Shown here piece by piece: positions 47,434 through 56,200 of a stretch of DNA of 64,000 nucleotides. The notes below the pieces were generated by a model. It ran no database searches, was not told where the DNA came from, and worked only from the letters and a program-made list of their open reading frames with translations. The stretch is taken from NCBI RefSeq assembly GCF_030758755.1, contig NZ_CP132387.1, positions 2,285,001 through 2,349,000 of the forward strand, in the 5' to 3' direction. Within the stretch, counting starts at the first letter, position 1, and each line of letters opens with the position of its first letter. The translations under genes were made by a program, and so were the position numbers. Source of the stretch: Bartonella apihabitans (GTDB lineage: Bacteria > Pseudomonadota > Alphaproteobacteria > Rhizobiales > Rhizobiaceae).

Positions 47434-47448
47434 ATCATGATGCATGAT
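47434..47448. promoter_or_regulatory. Short perfect inverted repeat upstream of the universal stress gene
   Basis: ATCATG-ATG-CATGAT lies 120 bases before the universal stress gene, in the 345-base divergent gap. It could be an operator, but nothing ties it to a known regulator. Confidence 0.3.
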
Positions 47449-47567
47449 GTGTAGAAATATAGTATATATTGGTCAAACTACAGCTCCAAGAATATTGAAG
47501 CGGAGTGGGTTAGTTCTTATCTGCGTGTCAGGGCATAAGTCCGAATTGAAGAGGGAAGGAAACAGAT

Positions 47568-48017
47568 ATGTATGAACGTATTCTTGTAGCAACGGATGGT
47601 TCAGAACTTGCTGACCGTGGCGTTGATGCAGCCGTCGAGCTTGCGAAAAAAACCGGTGGCGAGCTTTTCGTTGTAACCGTCACAAGTTTAATGCCATCTT
47701 ACGGCATTGTTGTTGGTGCCGAATGGGCTTCAAGCCCGGGAGCCTTTGACGAATTCCGTAAAGAAATGGAAGACGGTGCCCGCAAAATTCTTGAGGGAGC
47801 GCTCAACAAAGCAGAAAAGCAAGGGGTTAAAGCCAAAGGCGTTCATGCAGAAAATCAACTTGCTGCTGCCGGCATTGTCGACGCGGCAAATGAACATAAT
47901 GCCGATCTTATTATTATTGCCTCGCATGGGCGTCGCGGTGTTAACCGGCTCATTCTCGGCAGTCAGGCTTCGGAAGTTCTGGCAATGAGTGAACGTCCGG
48001 TTATGGTGATCAAATAA
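47568..48017 (+). CDS. Universal stress protein (UspA family)
   Basis: The 149-residue cytosolic protein has the USP alpha/beta fold, starting MYERILVATDGSELADRG. The ATP-binding signature is present as G-R-R-G with a downstream G-S in ASHGRRGVNRLILGSQASEVL, so it belongs to the nucleotide-binding branch. A GAGGGAAGG ribosome site lies upstream. It is a single gene with its own terminator; the stress that induces it is not visible from sequence. Confidence 0.93.
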   Translation: MYERILVATDGSELADRGVDAAVELAKKTGGELFVVTVTSLMPSYGIVVGAEWASSPGAFDEFRKEMEDGARKILEGALNKAEKQGVKAKGVHAENQLAAAGIVDAANEHNADLIIIASHGRRGVNRLILGSQASEVLAMSERPVMVIK

Positions 48018-48040
48018 TCATTTCATTCAACGTGCTATTA

Positions 48041-48068
48041 AAAGCGGACTTTATGTCCGCTTTTTTTA
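48041..48068 (+). terminator. Terminator after the universal stress gene
   Basis: AAAGCGGAC / GTCCGCTTT (48041-48049 and 48055-48063), 5-nt loop, followed by a T run; 23 bases past the stop. Confidence 0.85.
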
Positions 48069-48100
48069 TGAAACACATAATTTTCTATCCAATTTGCTTT

Positions 48101-48652
48101 TTATTGATTATCGGTCATCAAATCCGGCAAAGCTTTGCGTAGCCTGCTCGCAATCAAATAGGCGAGAACGATTTTCACCATATCTCCGGGAATAAAAATA
48201 AGATCCCCTAAAAAAGCTTTGGAAAAATCAATTCCGCCAATAAATACGAGCCCGATAATGCCGAAGAGGTGATTAATACAAAAAACGCCGACCATCATGA
48301 TCAGTATTTCTTTTGCCGGTGTCAGACTGTTGCGAAAGAGCGAATAGAAATAGCCGATAAAGCCTGCTGTAAAAGGAAAGCTGAAAAGATAGCCGCTTGT
48401 GGGCGCAAAAAATACCGATATGCCGCCACGCCCGCCGGATAAAAGCGGGAGCCCCGCTGCAACCAGTATCAGAAACAGAAGACAGGCGGCAAACCCCCTT
48501 TTTGCGCCCAGAATTGCACCGGACAGGATAATTCCCAAAAGTTGGGCTGTTATAGGCACCGGTATGACAGGCACCGGAATGGCCGGAAATAATCCCAAAA
48601 CAGCTATAAAAGCCGCCAAAAGTGCCACTGCTACAATATCACGAACAGACAT
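48101..48652 (-). CDS. bioY: Biotin transporter substrate-binding component BioY
   Basis: BioY is the membrane S-component that binds biotin in ECF transporters. The 183-residue product has six predicted helices and the family motifs VPVPITAQLLGIILSGAILG, LLSGGRGGISVFFAPTSGYLF and FIPGDMVKIVLAYLIA. It is last in bioM-bioN-bioY, 12 bases after bioN. No biotin synthesis gene lies nearby, so the cell may depend partly on uptake. Confidence 0.95.
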   Translation of the reverse strand: MSVRDIVAVALLAAFIAVLGLFPAIPVPVIPVPITAQLLGIILSGAILGAKRGFAACLLFLILVAAGLPLLSGGRGGISVFFAPTSGYLFSFPFTAGFIGYFYSLFRNSLTPAKEILIMMVGVFCINHLFGIIGLVFIGGIDFSKAFLGDLIFIPGDMVKIVLAYLIASRLRKALPDLMTDNQ

Positions 48653-48664
48653 TTTCTCCCCCGT

Positions 48665-49285
48665 TCAATTTTTCCCGTTTTTATTGTTCACGTCTTCATC
48701 AAAACAACGTGCCTCGATTGCGGCTGCAACATCGGCCTGAACTTTAAGACTTCTTATCAGAACCGGCATAATGACTGCAAATACACTATTCTCCAACCCC
48801 CGCGCTTTTTGTGCCTCACGCACTTCTTGAGAAATATCGGAAAACACTGCAATAAATCGTAAAGTCAGCGAAAGCCCTAGCGATATTTTTGCCGGATTGA
48901 CTCCGAAAACCCGCATAAATGAAAACAGTTTTTCAAAACAGGCCATCATTCCGGAAAATGGCGTCGTCAAGGTTACCAGCGTTGCAAGAAGAAGAAGACT
49001 TGATAACCTTATGACAATAAGGGCGGCACTTTCAAAATTCACCGAAAAATACTGGACGATGAATAGAGCGGCGAGAAGCCACGAAATTTTCTTAAGTTCG
49101 AAAAGGGGTTTGAAAAATGGAAATCCGGCAAGAAAAAAAAGACACCAGACGACAATGAGAGAAACAATTGCCAATGGAAGCGACGCAAAATAAAAGAGCC
49201 CGATGCTCACGAAAAAAACAATCAAAAGCTTTAAGCCTGCCGGAAGCCGATGAATGAATGTTTTCCCGTAGCTCGGATCGGTCAT
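48665..49285 (-). CDS. bioN: Biotin ECF transporter transmembrane protein BioN (EcfT)
   Basis: BioN is the energy-coupling transmembrane subunit linking the ATPase BioM to BioY. The 206 residues contain about five hydrophobic segments and the cytoplasmic coupling motif [12 protein letters not shown] (Ala-Arg-Gly), plus [16 protein letters not shown]. The ATG overlaps the bioM stop by 4 bases, which indicates translational coupling. Confidence 0.92.
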   Translation of the reverse strand: MTDPSYGKTFIHRLPAGLKLLIVFFVSIGLFYFASLPLAIVSLIVVWCLFFLAGFPFFKPLFELKKISWLLAALFIVQYFSVNFESAALIVIRLSSLLLLATLVTLTTPFSGMMACFEKLFSFMRVFGVNPAKISLGLSLTLRFIAVFSDISQEVREAQKARGLENSVFAVIMPVLIRSLKVQADVAAAIEARCFDEDVNNKNGKN

Positions 49286-49956
49286 GCCATCTTCTCCACA
49301 TAATAGCTGATCGATTTTTGCGGTATATCGTCAAAGACGACTTTCCCATGGTCAATGACAATAGCCCGATCGAAGTTTTCAAGCATTTCAAGATCGTGAG
49401 AAACCACAATAGCCTGTTGGGAAAGTCCGAAAATTGTTTCTGTCATTTTACGCTTGTTTAATAGATCAAGCTGCGTGGTTGGTTCATCAAAAACGATGAC
49501 TTCCGGCTCCATGACAATAACACCGCAAAGTGCGACAAGCTGCCTTTGGCCGCCACTCAAACTTTGCACAGATTGGAGCCGCGCCGCTTGAAGGTTGAAG
49601 CGGTCAAGCACATAATCGATCCGTCGCGCGATTTCGGCTTTTTCAACCCCGATATTTTTCAAGCCGAAAGCAAGGTCTTCTTCAACAACCGGCATGACAA
49701 TCTGGTTATCGGGATTTTGAAAGACAAACCCCACTTTGCGACGGATTTCTTTGCCATATTTGCGACTGTCGAGCGAATCCACCAGCACTTCACCCGATGT
49801 CGGCAATCGCAAACCGTTGAGCAATCGCACAAAAGTACTTTTGCCTGAACCATTGGCACCAATAATAGCAATCCGTTTTTCGGAAAGTTTCAAATTCAAA
49901 TTATCGAGTATCTTATGGTCGCCCGCCTCGACACAAACATTTTTAAGCTCAATCAT
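49282..49956 (-). CDS. bioM: Biotin ECF transporter ATPase BioM
   Basis: This is the ABC ATPase of the biotin uptake system. From ATG 49956 ([20 protein letters not shown]) the product has 224 residues. It shows Walker [10 protein letters not shown] (33-41), a Q-loop in [10 protein letters not shown], the signature LSGGQRQ, Walker B VIVFDEPT and the switch HD in VVSHDLEML. The longer frame to 50055 overlaps plsC and lacks homology, so it is rejected. It is the first gene of bioMNY and follows plsC on the same strand by 70 bases. Confidence 0.93.
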   Translation of the reverse strand: MIELKNVCVEAGDHKILDNLNLKLSEKRIAIIGANGSGKSTFVRLLNGLRLPTSGEVLVDSLDSRKYGKEIRRKVGFVFQNPDNQIVMPVVEEDLAFGLKNIGVEKAEIARRIDYVLDRFNLQAARLQSVQSLSGGQRQLVALCGVIVMEPEVIVFDEPTTQLDLLNKRKMTETIFGLSQQAIVVSHDLEMLENFDRAIVIDHGKVVFDDIPQKSISYYVEKMA

Positions 49957-50026
49957 TGCAAATGAATTCCCGACTATAAAGGATTTTTTCCGACTGATTG
50001 GACCGGAACCACCGGTAATACAAAGC

Positions 50027-50833
50027 CTAGTCGCGGGTTGGTCCTGACCAATCAACGCCCAACTCTTTCAGTCTTTTGACTGCTGTTGGTGGCATAGCCG
50101 GCGGGTTCGGATCAAGCGCGGCTTTTACGAGCAGTTCGTCACAAGCAGTTTCTGTATCTTTTATCAGGCGCGGCAAAAATTCGCGTTTATTGAAGTTTGC
50201 TTCAATAGGTGGCAACACGCGGACACGAATTTTACCCGGATAACGGCGGAAATTGCCACGTGGCCAATAAAGTCCGGCATTGTGGGCAATGGGCACAACC
50301 GGCAAACCGAGTTCATTATAAATGGCAACAATGCCCGGTTTATAAGCGGGTTCTGCTCCCGGTTGACGGCGCGTACCTTCCGGAAAAATCAGAATCTGGC
50401 GACCTTCTGCCGCTTTTTCTTTGGCACCGTTTAGAACCGCCTTCATGGCTTTCAAAGGCGAACCGCGATCAATAGGAATAATGCCGGTTTTCAGCATGTA
50501 CCAGCCGAAGATCGGTATCCACGTCAATTCGCGCTTCATAATGAGCGAGGGGTCGTCAAGGAAAGGAACAAGACCGAACGTTTCCCATGCCGATTGGTGT
50601 TTTGGCGCAATGATATAGGCACCCTTTGGCAGGTTCTCGAGCCCTTCGATTTCAAAATCCGTTCCGGCAATATGTTTTTGCAGAAATAAATTTACCCGCG
50701 CCCATGTTTTGGGAACAATCCATGCTTTTTTGCGCGGAAGGAAAAAATAGAACGGCGCATACACAATCATCTGGACAAAGGTTGTCACATAGAATGCTGC
50801 CGTAAACAGGATTGACCGGATTGCAAGAACCAT
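50027..50833 (-). CDS. plsC: 1-acyl-sn-glycerol-3-phosphate acyltransferase
   Basis: PlsC makes phosphatidic acid from lysophosphatidate in the inner membrane. The 268-residue product has a hydrophobic N-terminal anchor (about 8-32). The LPLAT motifs are [11 protein letters not shown] (motif I with His; Glu instead of the common Asp at the HX4 position, as in many alphaproteobacteria), the basic [13 protein letters not shown] (motif II), [12 protein letters not shown] (motif III) and [12 protein letters not shown] (motif IV). It has its own promoter region after the dehydrogenase operon terminator. Confidence 0.93.
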   Translation of the reverse strand: MVLAIRSILFTAAFYVTTFVQMIVYAPFYFFLPRKKAWIVPKTWARVNLFLQKHIAGTDFEIEGLENLPKGAYIIAPKHQSAWETFGLVPFLDDPSLIMKRELTWIPIFGWYMLKTGIIPIDRGSPLKAMKAVLNGAKEKAAEGRQILIFPEGTRRQPGAEPAYKPGIVAIYNELGLPVVPIAHNAGLYWPRGNFRRYPGKIRVRVLPPIEANFNKREFLPRLIKDTETACDELLVKAALDPNPPAMPPTAVKRLKELGVDWSGPTRD

Positions 50834-50906
50834 AATGTTTCCATTTCAAGCTATTCAAATCAATCTTGTTTATAGAGCAAAATCTTTCGAGAAAACACCT
50901 CAATAA

Positions 50907-50928
50907 AAAACGGCCCGTAGGCCGTTTT
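50907..50928 (-). terminator. Terminator after the dehydrogenase operon
   Basis: AAAACGGCC / GGCCGTTTT with a 4-nt loop and a following T run on the minus strand, 28 bases past the cytochrome c gene. Confidence 0.85.
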
Positions 50929-50956
50929 CAAATTTGTTTGCAATTTTCACACTTTA

Positions 50957-52252
50957 TTATTTCGTGCGAACCTTGGCGACATCTGCCGCAGTGACTGCCG
51001 GAGCATCATTGGTCCAGCTCGAACGCAAGAAGGTAGCAAGTGCTGCAACTTCGTCGTCATTCATGCGCCAGCCGAAGCCCGGCATTGCAAGATCGGCAGG
51101 GCGTTTTTCGGTTGATGGCATACGCGAACCGTTAACGATCACGCGTAGCAATCCACCAGCATCCTTCGCATTGACGATTTTTGCACCATCAAGCTCAGGG
51201 AAGACGCCTTTCGCACCTTTACCATTTACAAAGTGACAAGCATTGCAGTTGTCCATGTAAAGGCGGGCGCCAAGTGCCATATCCGGTTTTGCTTCAGTGA
51301 GCATATCTGTTGTCTTCTTCGGATCGCGTACCTGTTTTGGTGCGTCACCTTGAAGAGCAATATGTTTGAGATAGGCAACGATTGAATCAAGATCGTCTTC
51401 GGTTGCAAATTGCATTGATTCTTCGACAACGAGCTTCATCGGACCGACAACAGCCGAATGACTGTTACGACCTGTTTGCAAATAGTTCTTCAAATCATCT
51501 GCAGTCCAATTTGCAACGGATGAACTCGGGCTGCGCAAATTCGGTCCATAGAAACCGTCAATTGTTTCACCGGTCAGGAATTTGTTGCTGTCGCTATTCG
51601 TTCCCGATTGACGGAACATGAAATCACGCGGTGTATGGCAAGCACCACAGTGGCCCAAGCTTTCGATAAGATAGGCACCGCGATCAAGTTTCGCATCGTT
51701 GAAGCGCGGCTCGAAACCACCTTTGCCGGAAATCGCAAAGAAGTTCCAAAGACGGATTCCCCAACGCTGGTTGAACGGAAATGACAGATTGGTTTCCTTA
51801 ACCTTGGCACTAACCGGTTTCACTTCATGCATGAAATAATCATAAAGCGCGACAATGTCGGGTTCGCTGATCTTGCGATAGTTTTCATAAGGCATTGCCG
51901 GATAAAGAAGCTCGCCATTCTTGCCGATACCGTCACGCAAAGCATCACGGAATTGGTCAAGCGTCATATTCTTTATACCGTTTTCATCCGGTGTGATGTT
52001 GGATGAATAGATAATGCCAAACGGGCTCTTGACTTCACGACCACCTGCATAAGGTTGACCACCGGGCGCAGTATGGCAGGCTGCACAATCGGCCATTCTG
52101 GCAAGATATTCGCCCCGTCCCTGTTCCGGTTTGAAGTCCGGAGAAAGAGCTTCTGTCGAGCCGGTTCGTTTGATTGGCACAAACATGATTGCCAGAATGA
52201 CAATGATTGCAAGGATTACCAATCCAATAATAATTTGTACTAAACGTTTCAT
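50957..52252 (-). CDS. Triheme cytochrome c subunit of a membrane dehydrogenase (gluconate 2-dehydrogenase type)
   Basis: This 431-residue membrane-anchored periplasmic cytochrome takes electrons from the flavoprotein subunit and passes them to ubiquinone. An N-terminal helix (about 7-26) anchors it. Three CXXCH heme sites are present: C56-AA-C59-H60, C202-GA-C205-H206 and C336-NA-C339-H340, each followed by an expected axial Met region (for example AMPYENYR and MPGFGWRM). The size and three-heme layout match the cytochrome subunits of gluconate, sorbitol and alcohol dehydrogenases. It starts 12 bases after the GMC gene, third in the operon. Confidence 0.92.
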   Translation of the reverse strand: MKRLVQIIIGLVILAIIVILAIMFVPIKRTGSTEALSPDFKPEQGRGEYLARMADCAACHTAPGGQPYAGGREVKSPFGIIYSSNITPDENGIKNMTLDQFRDALRDGIGKNGELLYPAMPYENYRKISEPDIVALYDYFMHEVKPVSAKVKETNLSFPFNQRWGIRLWNFFAISGKGGFEPRFNDAKLDRGAYLIESLGHCGACHTPRDFMFRQSGTNSDSNKFLTGETIDGFYGPNLRSPSSSVANWTADDLKNYLQTGRNSHSAVVGPMKLVVEESMQFATEDDLDSIVAYLKHIALQGDAPKQVRDPKKTTDMLTEAKPDMALGARLYMDNCNACHFVNGKGAKGVFPELDGAKIVNAKDAGGLLRVIVNGSRMPSTEKRPADLAMPGFGWRMNDDEVAALATFLRSSWTNDAPAVTAADVAKVRTK

Positions 52253-52264
52253 CGGATGTTTCTC

Positions 52265-54034
52265 CTATGCCAAAGGCCGCGGGTTTTTGAGGTAATCGGA
52301 CTTGATATTTTCAAGCATCCAATAGGTCAAAGCGCCGAGCGTTCCTGTAGGATTATGCTGGATGTTCTGCGGGAATGCATTGGCACCCGGAATAAACAGA
52401 TTGTGGTAATCCCAGTGTTGGAGATAACGGTTCAATGCCGAACGTTTGGGGTCTGTACCCATAATCGCACCACCCACAGTGTGGGTTGTTTGATAAATGC
52501 GGGTATCATATTGCTGGCCTTCTTTCATCGCCGGTTTCTGGCGATATTCATCATGCTCGATTGCCTCGGCAATCTTGTTGATCTTGTCTGTGATGAATTG
52601 CGACATTTTGATTTCATTATTGTGCCAGTTGAACGTCATACGCATCAACGGACGGCCGAATTTATCTTTATAAGTCGGGTCAAGATCAAGATAGGCATCA
52701 CGATAGGACATAACCGAACCGTGCTGGCCGATTGACATCGCATGTCCATACCAATCGCCAACCGCCTTCTTCCATTCCGCACCCCATGCCGGTGTGCCAG
52801 CTGGCAACGGCATATTGCGAATTGGCTGGCCGTTGGTCTGGCCTGACGAAATACGGCTGCCACCGATAAAGCCTTCTTTTGCCATATCAATCTGGTTGAA
52901 GCTGTAATCATCAAGATAAGAACCGTTACAACCGGTACCGACAAATGGATTGAACACTTTGTCCTTGAAGAACAATGTGCCACCGCCAATAGCAGTCTGG
53001 TAGGCGTAGTTCCGGCCGATAACACCTTCACCGGTGATCGGGTCATAGGGTTGACCAAGACCGGAAAGCAACAACAGGTGAACGTTGTTGATCATGAAAC
53101 CGCCGAGAATAACGAGATCTGCCGGCTGGAAGATTTCTTCATTCTTTTCGTTGACATAGGTAACACCGGTTACAGTCTTGCCGTCTTTGGATTTTTCAAT
53201 ACGCAAGACTTCCGACTTAACCCGATATTCAAAATTCTTATAACGCTTCAAAGCAGCCAAAACACTGACTTGCGGTGAAGCTTTCGAATAATTGAGGCAA
53301 CCATAGCGTTCACAGAAACCGCAATAGTTACAAGGTCCCATTTGCATGCCGTAAGGATTTGTATAAGCCTCGGAAGCAATAGCCGACGGACACGGGAACG
53401 GATGGAGGCCGATCTTCTTTGCACCTGCTGCAAAGAGCCGCCCATTATAGGTATAGGGCAAAGCCGGCATAGGATAGGGGTTCTTGCGTGGTCCTTCAAA
53501 AGGATCGCCACCTTCCTGAATTTTACCGTTCAGATTGCCGGCAGTACCCGAGACGCCTGCGACCTTTTCAAACATATCAAAATGTTTTTCCAGTTCGTCA
53601 TAGGTAACGCCCCAGTCCTGAATTGTCATATCTTCCGGAATAATATTGCCGAAAGTTTCTTCGATATAGGAACGGGCTCTGAGCTCTTCCGGCTGTGCAC
53701 GCCATGTCATGCCGTTCCAGTGGATACCGGCTCCGCCAACGCCGATGCCGGGCAGAAAAGAACCCAATTGGCGATAGGGGAGAGCAACCTGATCGAGGCC
53801 TCTACGAATCGTTAACGTATGATCGCGCGGCCGAACAGCGGTACCGAGACGGACACCGTATTTCAATTCGTCAGCAGGCTTCGGATAAGCAAAACTCGGA
53901 ACTGTATCGCGGTCTTCACCACGTTCGAGTGCGACAATTTCCAAACCTTCTTTTGCAAGTTCGATGCCACTGATTGCGCCGGTCCATCCGAGGCCGATGA
54001 TGACAACGTCTTTCTTCTTCATTGTTTGTGTCAT
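52265..54034 (-). CDS. GMC-family flavoprotein, gluconate 2-dehydrogenase alpha subunit-like
   Basis: This 589-residue FAD-dependent dehydrogenase probably oxidises gluconate or a related sugar acid or sugar in the periplasm. The FAD fold VVIIGLGWTGAISGIELA occupies about residues 9-26. GVGGAGIHWNGMTWR and the C-terminal GMC motif with NPTGTLGALTYW, preceded by THTVGGAIMGTDP, are characteristic of gluconate dehydrogenases. CNYCGFCERYGC may bind an iron-sulfur cluster, as in related fructose and glucose dehydrogenases. It has no signal peptide of its own; export probably relies on the Tat signal of the gamma subunit. The ATG overlaps the gamma gene stop (ATGA). Substrate assignment is by family. 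Confidence 0.9.
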   Translation of the reverse strand: MTQTMKKKDVVIIGLGWTGAISGIELAKEGLEIVALERGEDRDTVPSFAYPKPADELKYGVRLGTAVRPRDHTLTIRRGLDQVALPYRQLGSFLPGIGVGGAGIHWNGMTWRAQPEELRARSYIEETFGNIIPEDMTIQDWGVTYDELEKHFDMFEKVAGVSGTAGNLNGKIQEGGDPFEGPRKNPYPMPALPYTYNGRLFAAGAKKIGLHPFPCPSAIASEAYTNPYGMQMGPCNYCGFCERYGCLNYSKASPQVSVLAALKRYKNFEYRVKSEVLRIEKSKDGKTVTGVTYVNEKNEEIFQPADLVILGGFMINNVHLLLLSGLGQPYDPITGEGVIGRNYAYQTAIGGGTLFFKDKVFNPFVGTGCNGSYLDDYSFNQIDMAKEGFIGGSRISSGQTNGQPIRNMPLPAGTPAWGAEWKKAVGDWYGHAMSIGQHGSVMSYRDAYLDLDPTYKDKFGRPLMRMTFNWHNNEIKMSQFITDKINKIAEAIEHDEYRQKPAMKEGQQYDTRIYQTTHTVGGAIMGTDPKRSALNRYLQHWDYHNLFIPGANAFPQNIQHNPTGTLGALTYWMLENIKSDYLKNPRPLA

Positions 54035-54752
54035 GATTTAAGCCCTTTGACCTGAGAGTGAAACGGCCCGAGTTTATAAGGAACATTGTCCTTTTCGACC
54101 CATTCAAGGAAGCTTGCACGTGCACCGGGGAACCCGATGTAAACCCATGCAGCCATGTCATAATTGCCACCATATTGAGGATCGGCGAAATAACCTTCCT
54201 TGGTGTTTTGCAAAAGGAACGAGAAGAAATCGCCAGAACGCAATTCAGCAATTTCGACTTCATCCTTTTCGATACGTTTCAAAGCTTCATCCTGTTTTTC
54301 AGCGGGAAGCTCGGCAAAAATCGCACCATATTGGGCTTTGCACCATTCATTGATTTTCGGAATAGCAATGCGATAGGCTTCAGCAGGTGAAGGTTCTGCC
54401 TGATAACCTGTGTAACGCGGTGCATCACGATTGAAAGGTGCCTGCCTGTACCAGTGGTCCCTTGCCCCCATGGATCAGCCATTTGCTTATCAATGAAAAC
54501 CGGAACACGTGCTTCCAAAGCACCGGGTCCTTTTCCGTCTGAAGGGATGATTCGGGCAGTAGCGGCCATCACAAAAGCCCACTCTTCAGCGTTAAAGAAA
54601 GACCGCTGATAGTTTTGTAAAGGAACCGGCCCTTGTGGCTGTGCCATAACGTGACGGGCCGATAATGCGGCGGCTGCACATGCTGCTGCCCCAAGGAGAA
54701 GGCCCCGCCGCGTAATGGACAGGTTGGTTGCGTTCAAATTTTTTCGTGTCAT
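54031..54752 (-). pseudogene. Gluconate 2-dehydrogenase gamma (small) subunit, frameshifted
   Basis: The small subunit carries the Tat signal that exports the flavoprotein. ATG 54752 lies 5 bases after a perfect GGAGGT and gives MTRKNLNATNLSITRRGLLL, with the twin-arginine motif TRRGLLLGAAAC. SFFNAEEWAFVMAATARIIP and VPVFIDKQMADPWG follow. The frame then breaks at a G5 run (plus-strand C5 at 54465-54469). The next frame resumes ARDHWYRQAPF and continues with GDFFSFLLQNTKEGYFADP to FLEWVEKDNVPY at 54031. One extra G restores about 240 residues, the expected size. It is the first gene of the operon. Confidence 0.9.
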
Positions 54753-54950
54753 AAATACCTCCACGATCGAAATACTCTGCCCTCGTTACACGAATTATGG
54801 CGAGATTTAAGCAACAAGACCGTGAGCTCCGAAAAAGTGATAAACCTTCGGTTGATTGTCACATTTTAAGCATTGATATCTTTATCCATTTTCTATTTTT
54901 ATGTTTTCGTTTATGCTTCTCTGAAAGTTGGATAAGGGGGAGATATTCTC

Positions 54951-55367
54951 GTGAAACAGAATCACTTGAAAATTTTCGTGCTCGCCCTTTTATGCATGGC
55001 ATGCCCGCTTACCTTTTCTTCTGCCGAAACTCCGTCCCCCGAGCCCGACGGTCGCTATTGCGGTTTTGTCTATAATGCCGGTTATCTGGTTCGTTTCGAA
55101 ATTGTGCTCGGCAAAACGGAAGACGGTCGCCTGATCGGCACCATGACTTATCGTGATGGTGATGATGTCACCAAGGGGACGGTCGAAGAACTTGTAAAAA
55201 AACAGGGTCGTGAAAGATCGGTCGAATGGAAAGATAAATATGGCTCCGGACTTGCCATCTGGAAATTTGATGAAAAATTTGATGAATTTGATGGCCTTTG
55301 GGGAACAGGTATGAACATTCCCCAATATACTTGGACAGGAAAACGCTGCAATGACGTCACCAGTTAA
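54951..55367 (+). CDS. Secreted protein of unknown function
   Basis: The 138-residue product starts with GTG at 54951, after AGGGGGAGA. It has a clear Sec signal peptide (about 1-25, KIFVLALLCMACPLTFSSA) and a mature domain of about 113 residues with GRYCGFVYNAGYLVRFEIV and GKRCNDVTS. The two mature cysteines may form a disulfide. I recognise no family. Its last 17 bases overlap thiD, so they are probably co-transcribed. Confidence 0.75.
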   Translation: MKQNHLKIFVLALLCMACPLTFSSAETPSPEPDGRYCGFVYNAGYLVRFEIVLGKTEDGRLIGTMTYRDGDDVTKGTVEELVKKQGRERSVEWKDKYGSGLAIWKFDEKFDEFDGLWGTGMNIPQYTWTGKRCNDVTS

Positions 55368-56196
55368 GAAAAACGGAACTGTGATTCCCCGCATTCTTTC
55401 AATTGCCGGAACCGACCCTTCCGGCGGTGCAGGAATGCATGCCGATATCAAAACCTTTTCGGCCATGAAAACCTACGCCATGAGCGTTGTCACAGCCGTT
55501 GTCGCACAAAATACGCAAGGTGTCCGGGCATTCAAAGCCATGGATGCCCATTTTGTTGCTGACCAGATTGATGCTGTTTTCGAGGATATCAAAGTCGATG
55601 CGGTGAAAATCGGTATGGTGGCCAATGCTGCAATTGCTGAAGTTATTGCCGATAAGCTTATCCATTATGGTGCAAGCAATATTGTTCTCGATCCGGTCAT
55701 GGTGGCCAAAAGCGGCGATTTATTGCTTGAAAACGATGCCATAGAAATTATTCGCAATGTGCTTGTTCCGATGTCTGCCATTATCACTCCCAATCTGCCG
55801 GAAGCTGCCGTGCTTCTCAAAACAAAACCTGAATGGTCACTCGAAGAAATGCGAAAATGCGCACCCGATATTCTTGAGCTCAAATGTCGTTCTGTGCTCT
55901 TGAAAGGTGGACATCTCAAAACCCCGACAAGCCCCGATATTTTTTGTGACCGCCACGGTGTTATCGAACTTGAAGCACCACGCATTGCAACGAAAAATGA
56001 CCATGGCACAGGTTGCACAATTTCGGCAGCCATTGCCGCTTTATTACCGACAACGCCACTTGTTGATTCGGTACGTTTTGCCAAACGTTATCTCACCGGT
56101 GCACTTGCCGCTTCGAATAAACTCGAAGTCGGACACGGGCATGGGCCTGTTCACCATTTTTATGAATTATGGCAAGACGGGATGATCGGCGATTAA
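55351..56196 (+). CDS. thiD: Bifunctional hydroxymethylpyrimidine kinase / HMP-phosphate kinase
   Basis: ThiD phosphorylates HMP and HMP-P for thiamine synthesis; ribokinase fold. The 281-residue product shows LSIAGTDPSGGAGMHADIKT (substrate loop), VDAVKIGMVANAAI, LDPVMVAKSGDLLL, ITPNLPEAAVLL and the catalytic anion-hole motif NDHGTGCTISAAIAAL. I found no THI-box riboswitch upstream, and no other thiamine gene is nearby, so it may serve HMP salvage. It overlaps the secreted-protein gene and is convergent with the GlxA-type regulator gene. Confidence 0.93.
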   Translation: MTSPVKKNGTVIPRILSIAGTDPSGGAGMHADIKTFSAMKTYAMSVVTAVVAQNTQGVRAFKAMDAHFVADQIDAVFEDIKVDAVKIGMVANAAIAEVIADKLIHYGASNIVLDPVMVAKSGDLLLENDAIEIIRNVLVPMSAIITPNLPEAAVLLKTKPEWSLEEMRKCAPDILELKCRSVLLKGGHLKTPTSPDIFCDRHGVIELEAPRIATKNDHGTGCTISAAIAALLPTTPLVDSVRFAKRYLTGALAASNKLEVGHGHGPVHHFYELWQDGMIGD

Positions 56197-56200
56197 ACTG

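Noticed and set aside
49957..50055. 33-codon N-terminal extension of BioM
   Set aside because: It overlaps the plsC 3' end and has no similarity to ABC ATPases; the internal ATG at 49956 fits the family start.
54770..54950. Thiamine (THI-box) riboswitch for thiD
   Set aside because: thiD is second in its unit, and the leader lacks the conserved CUGAGA and related core motifs.
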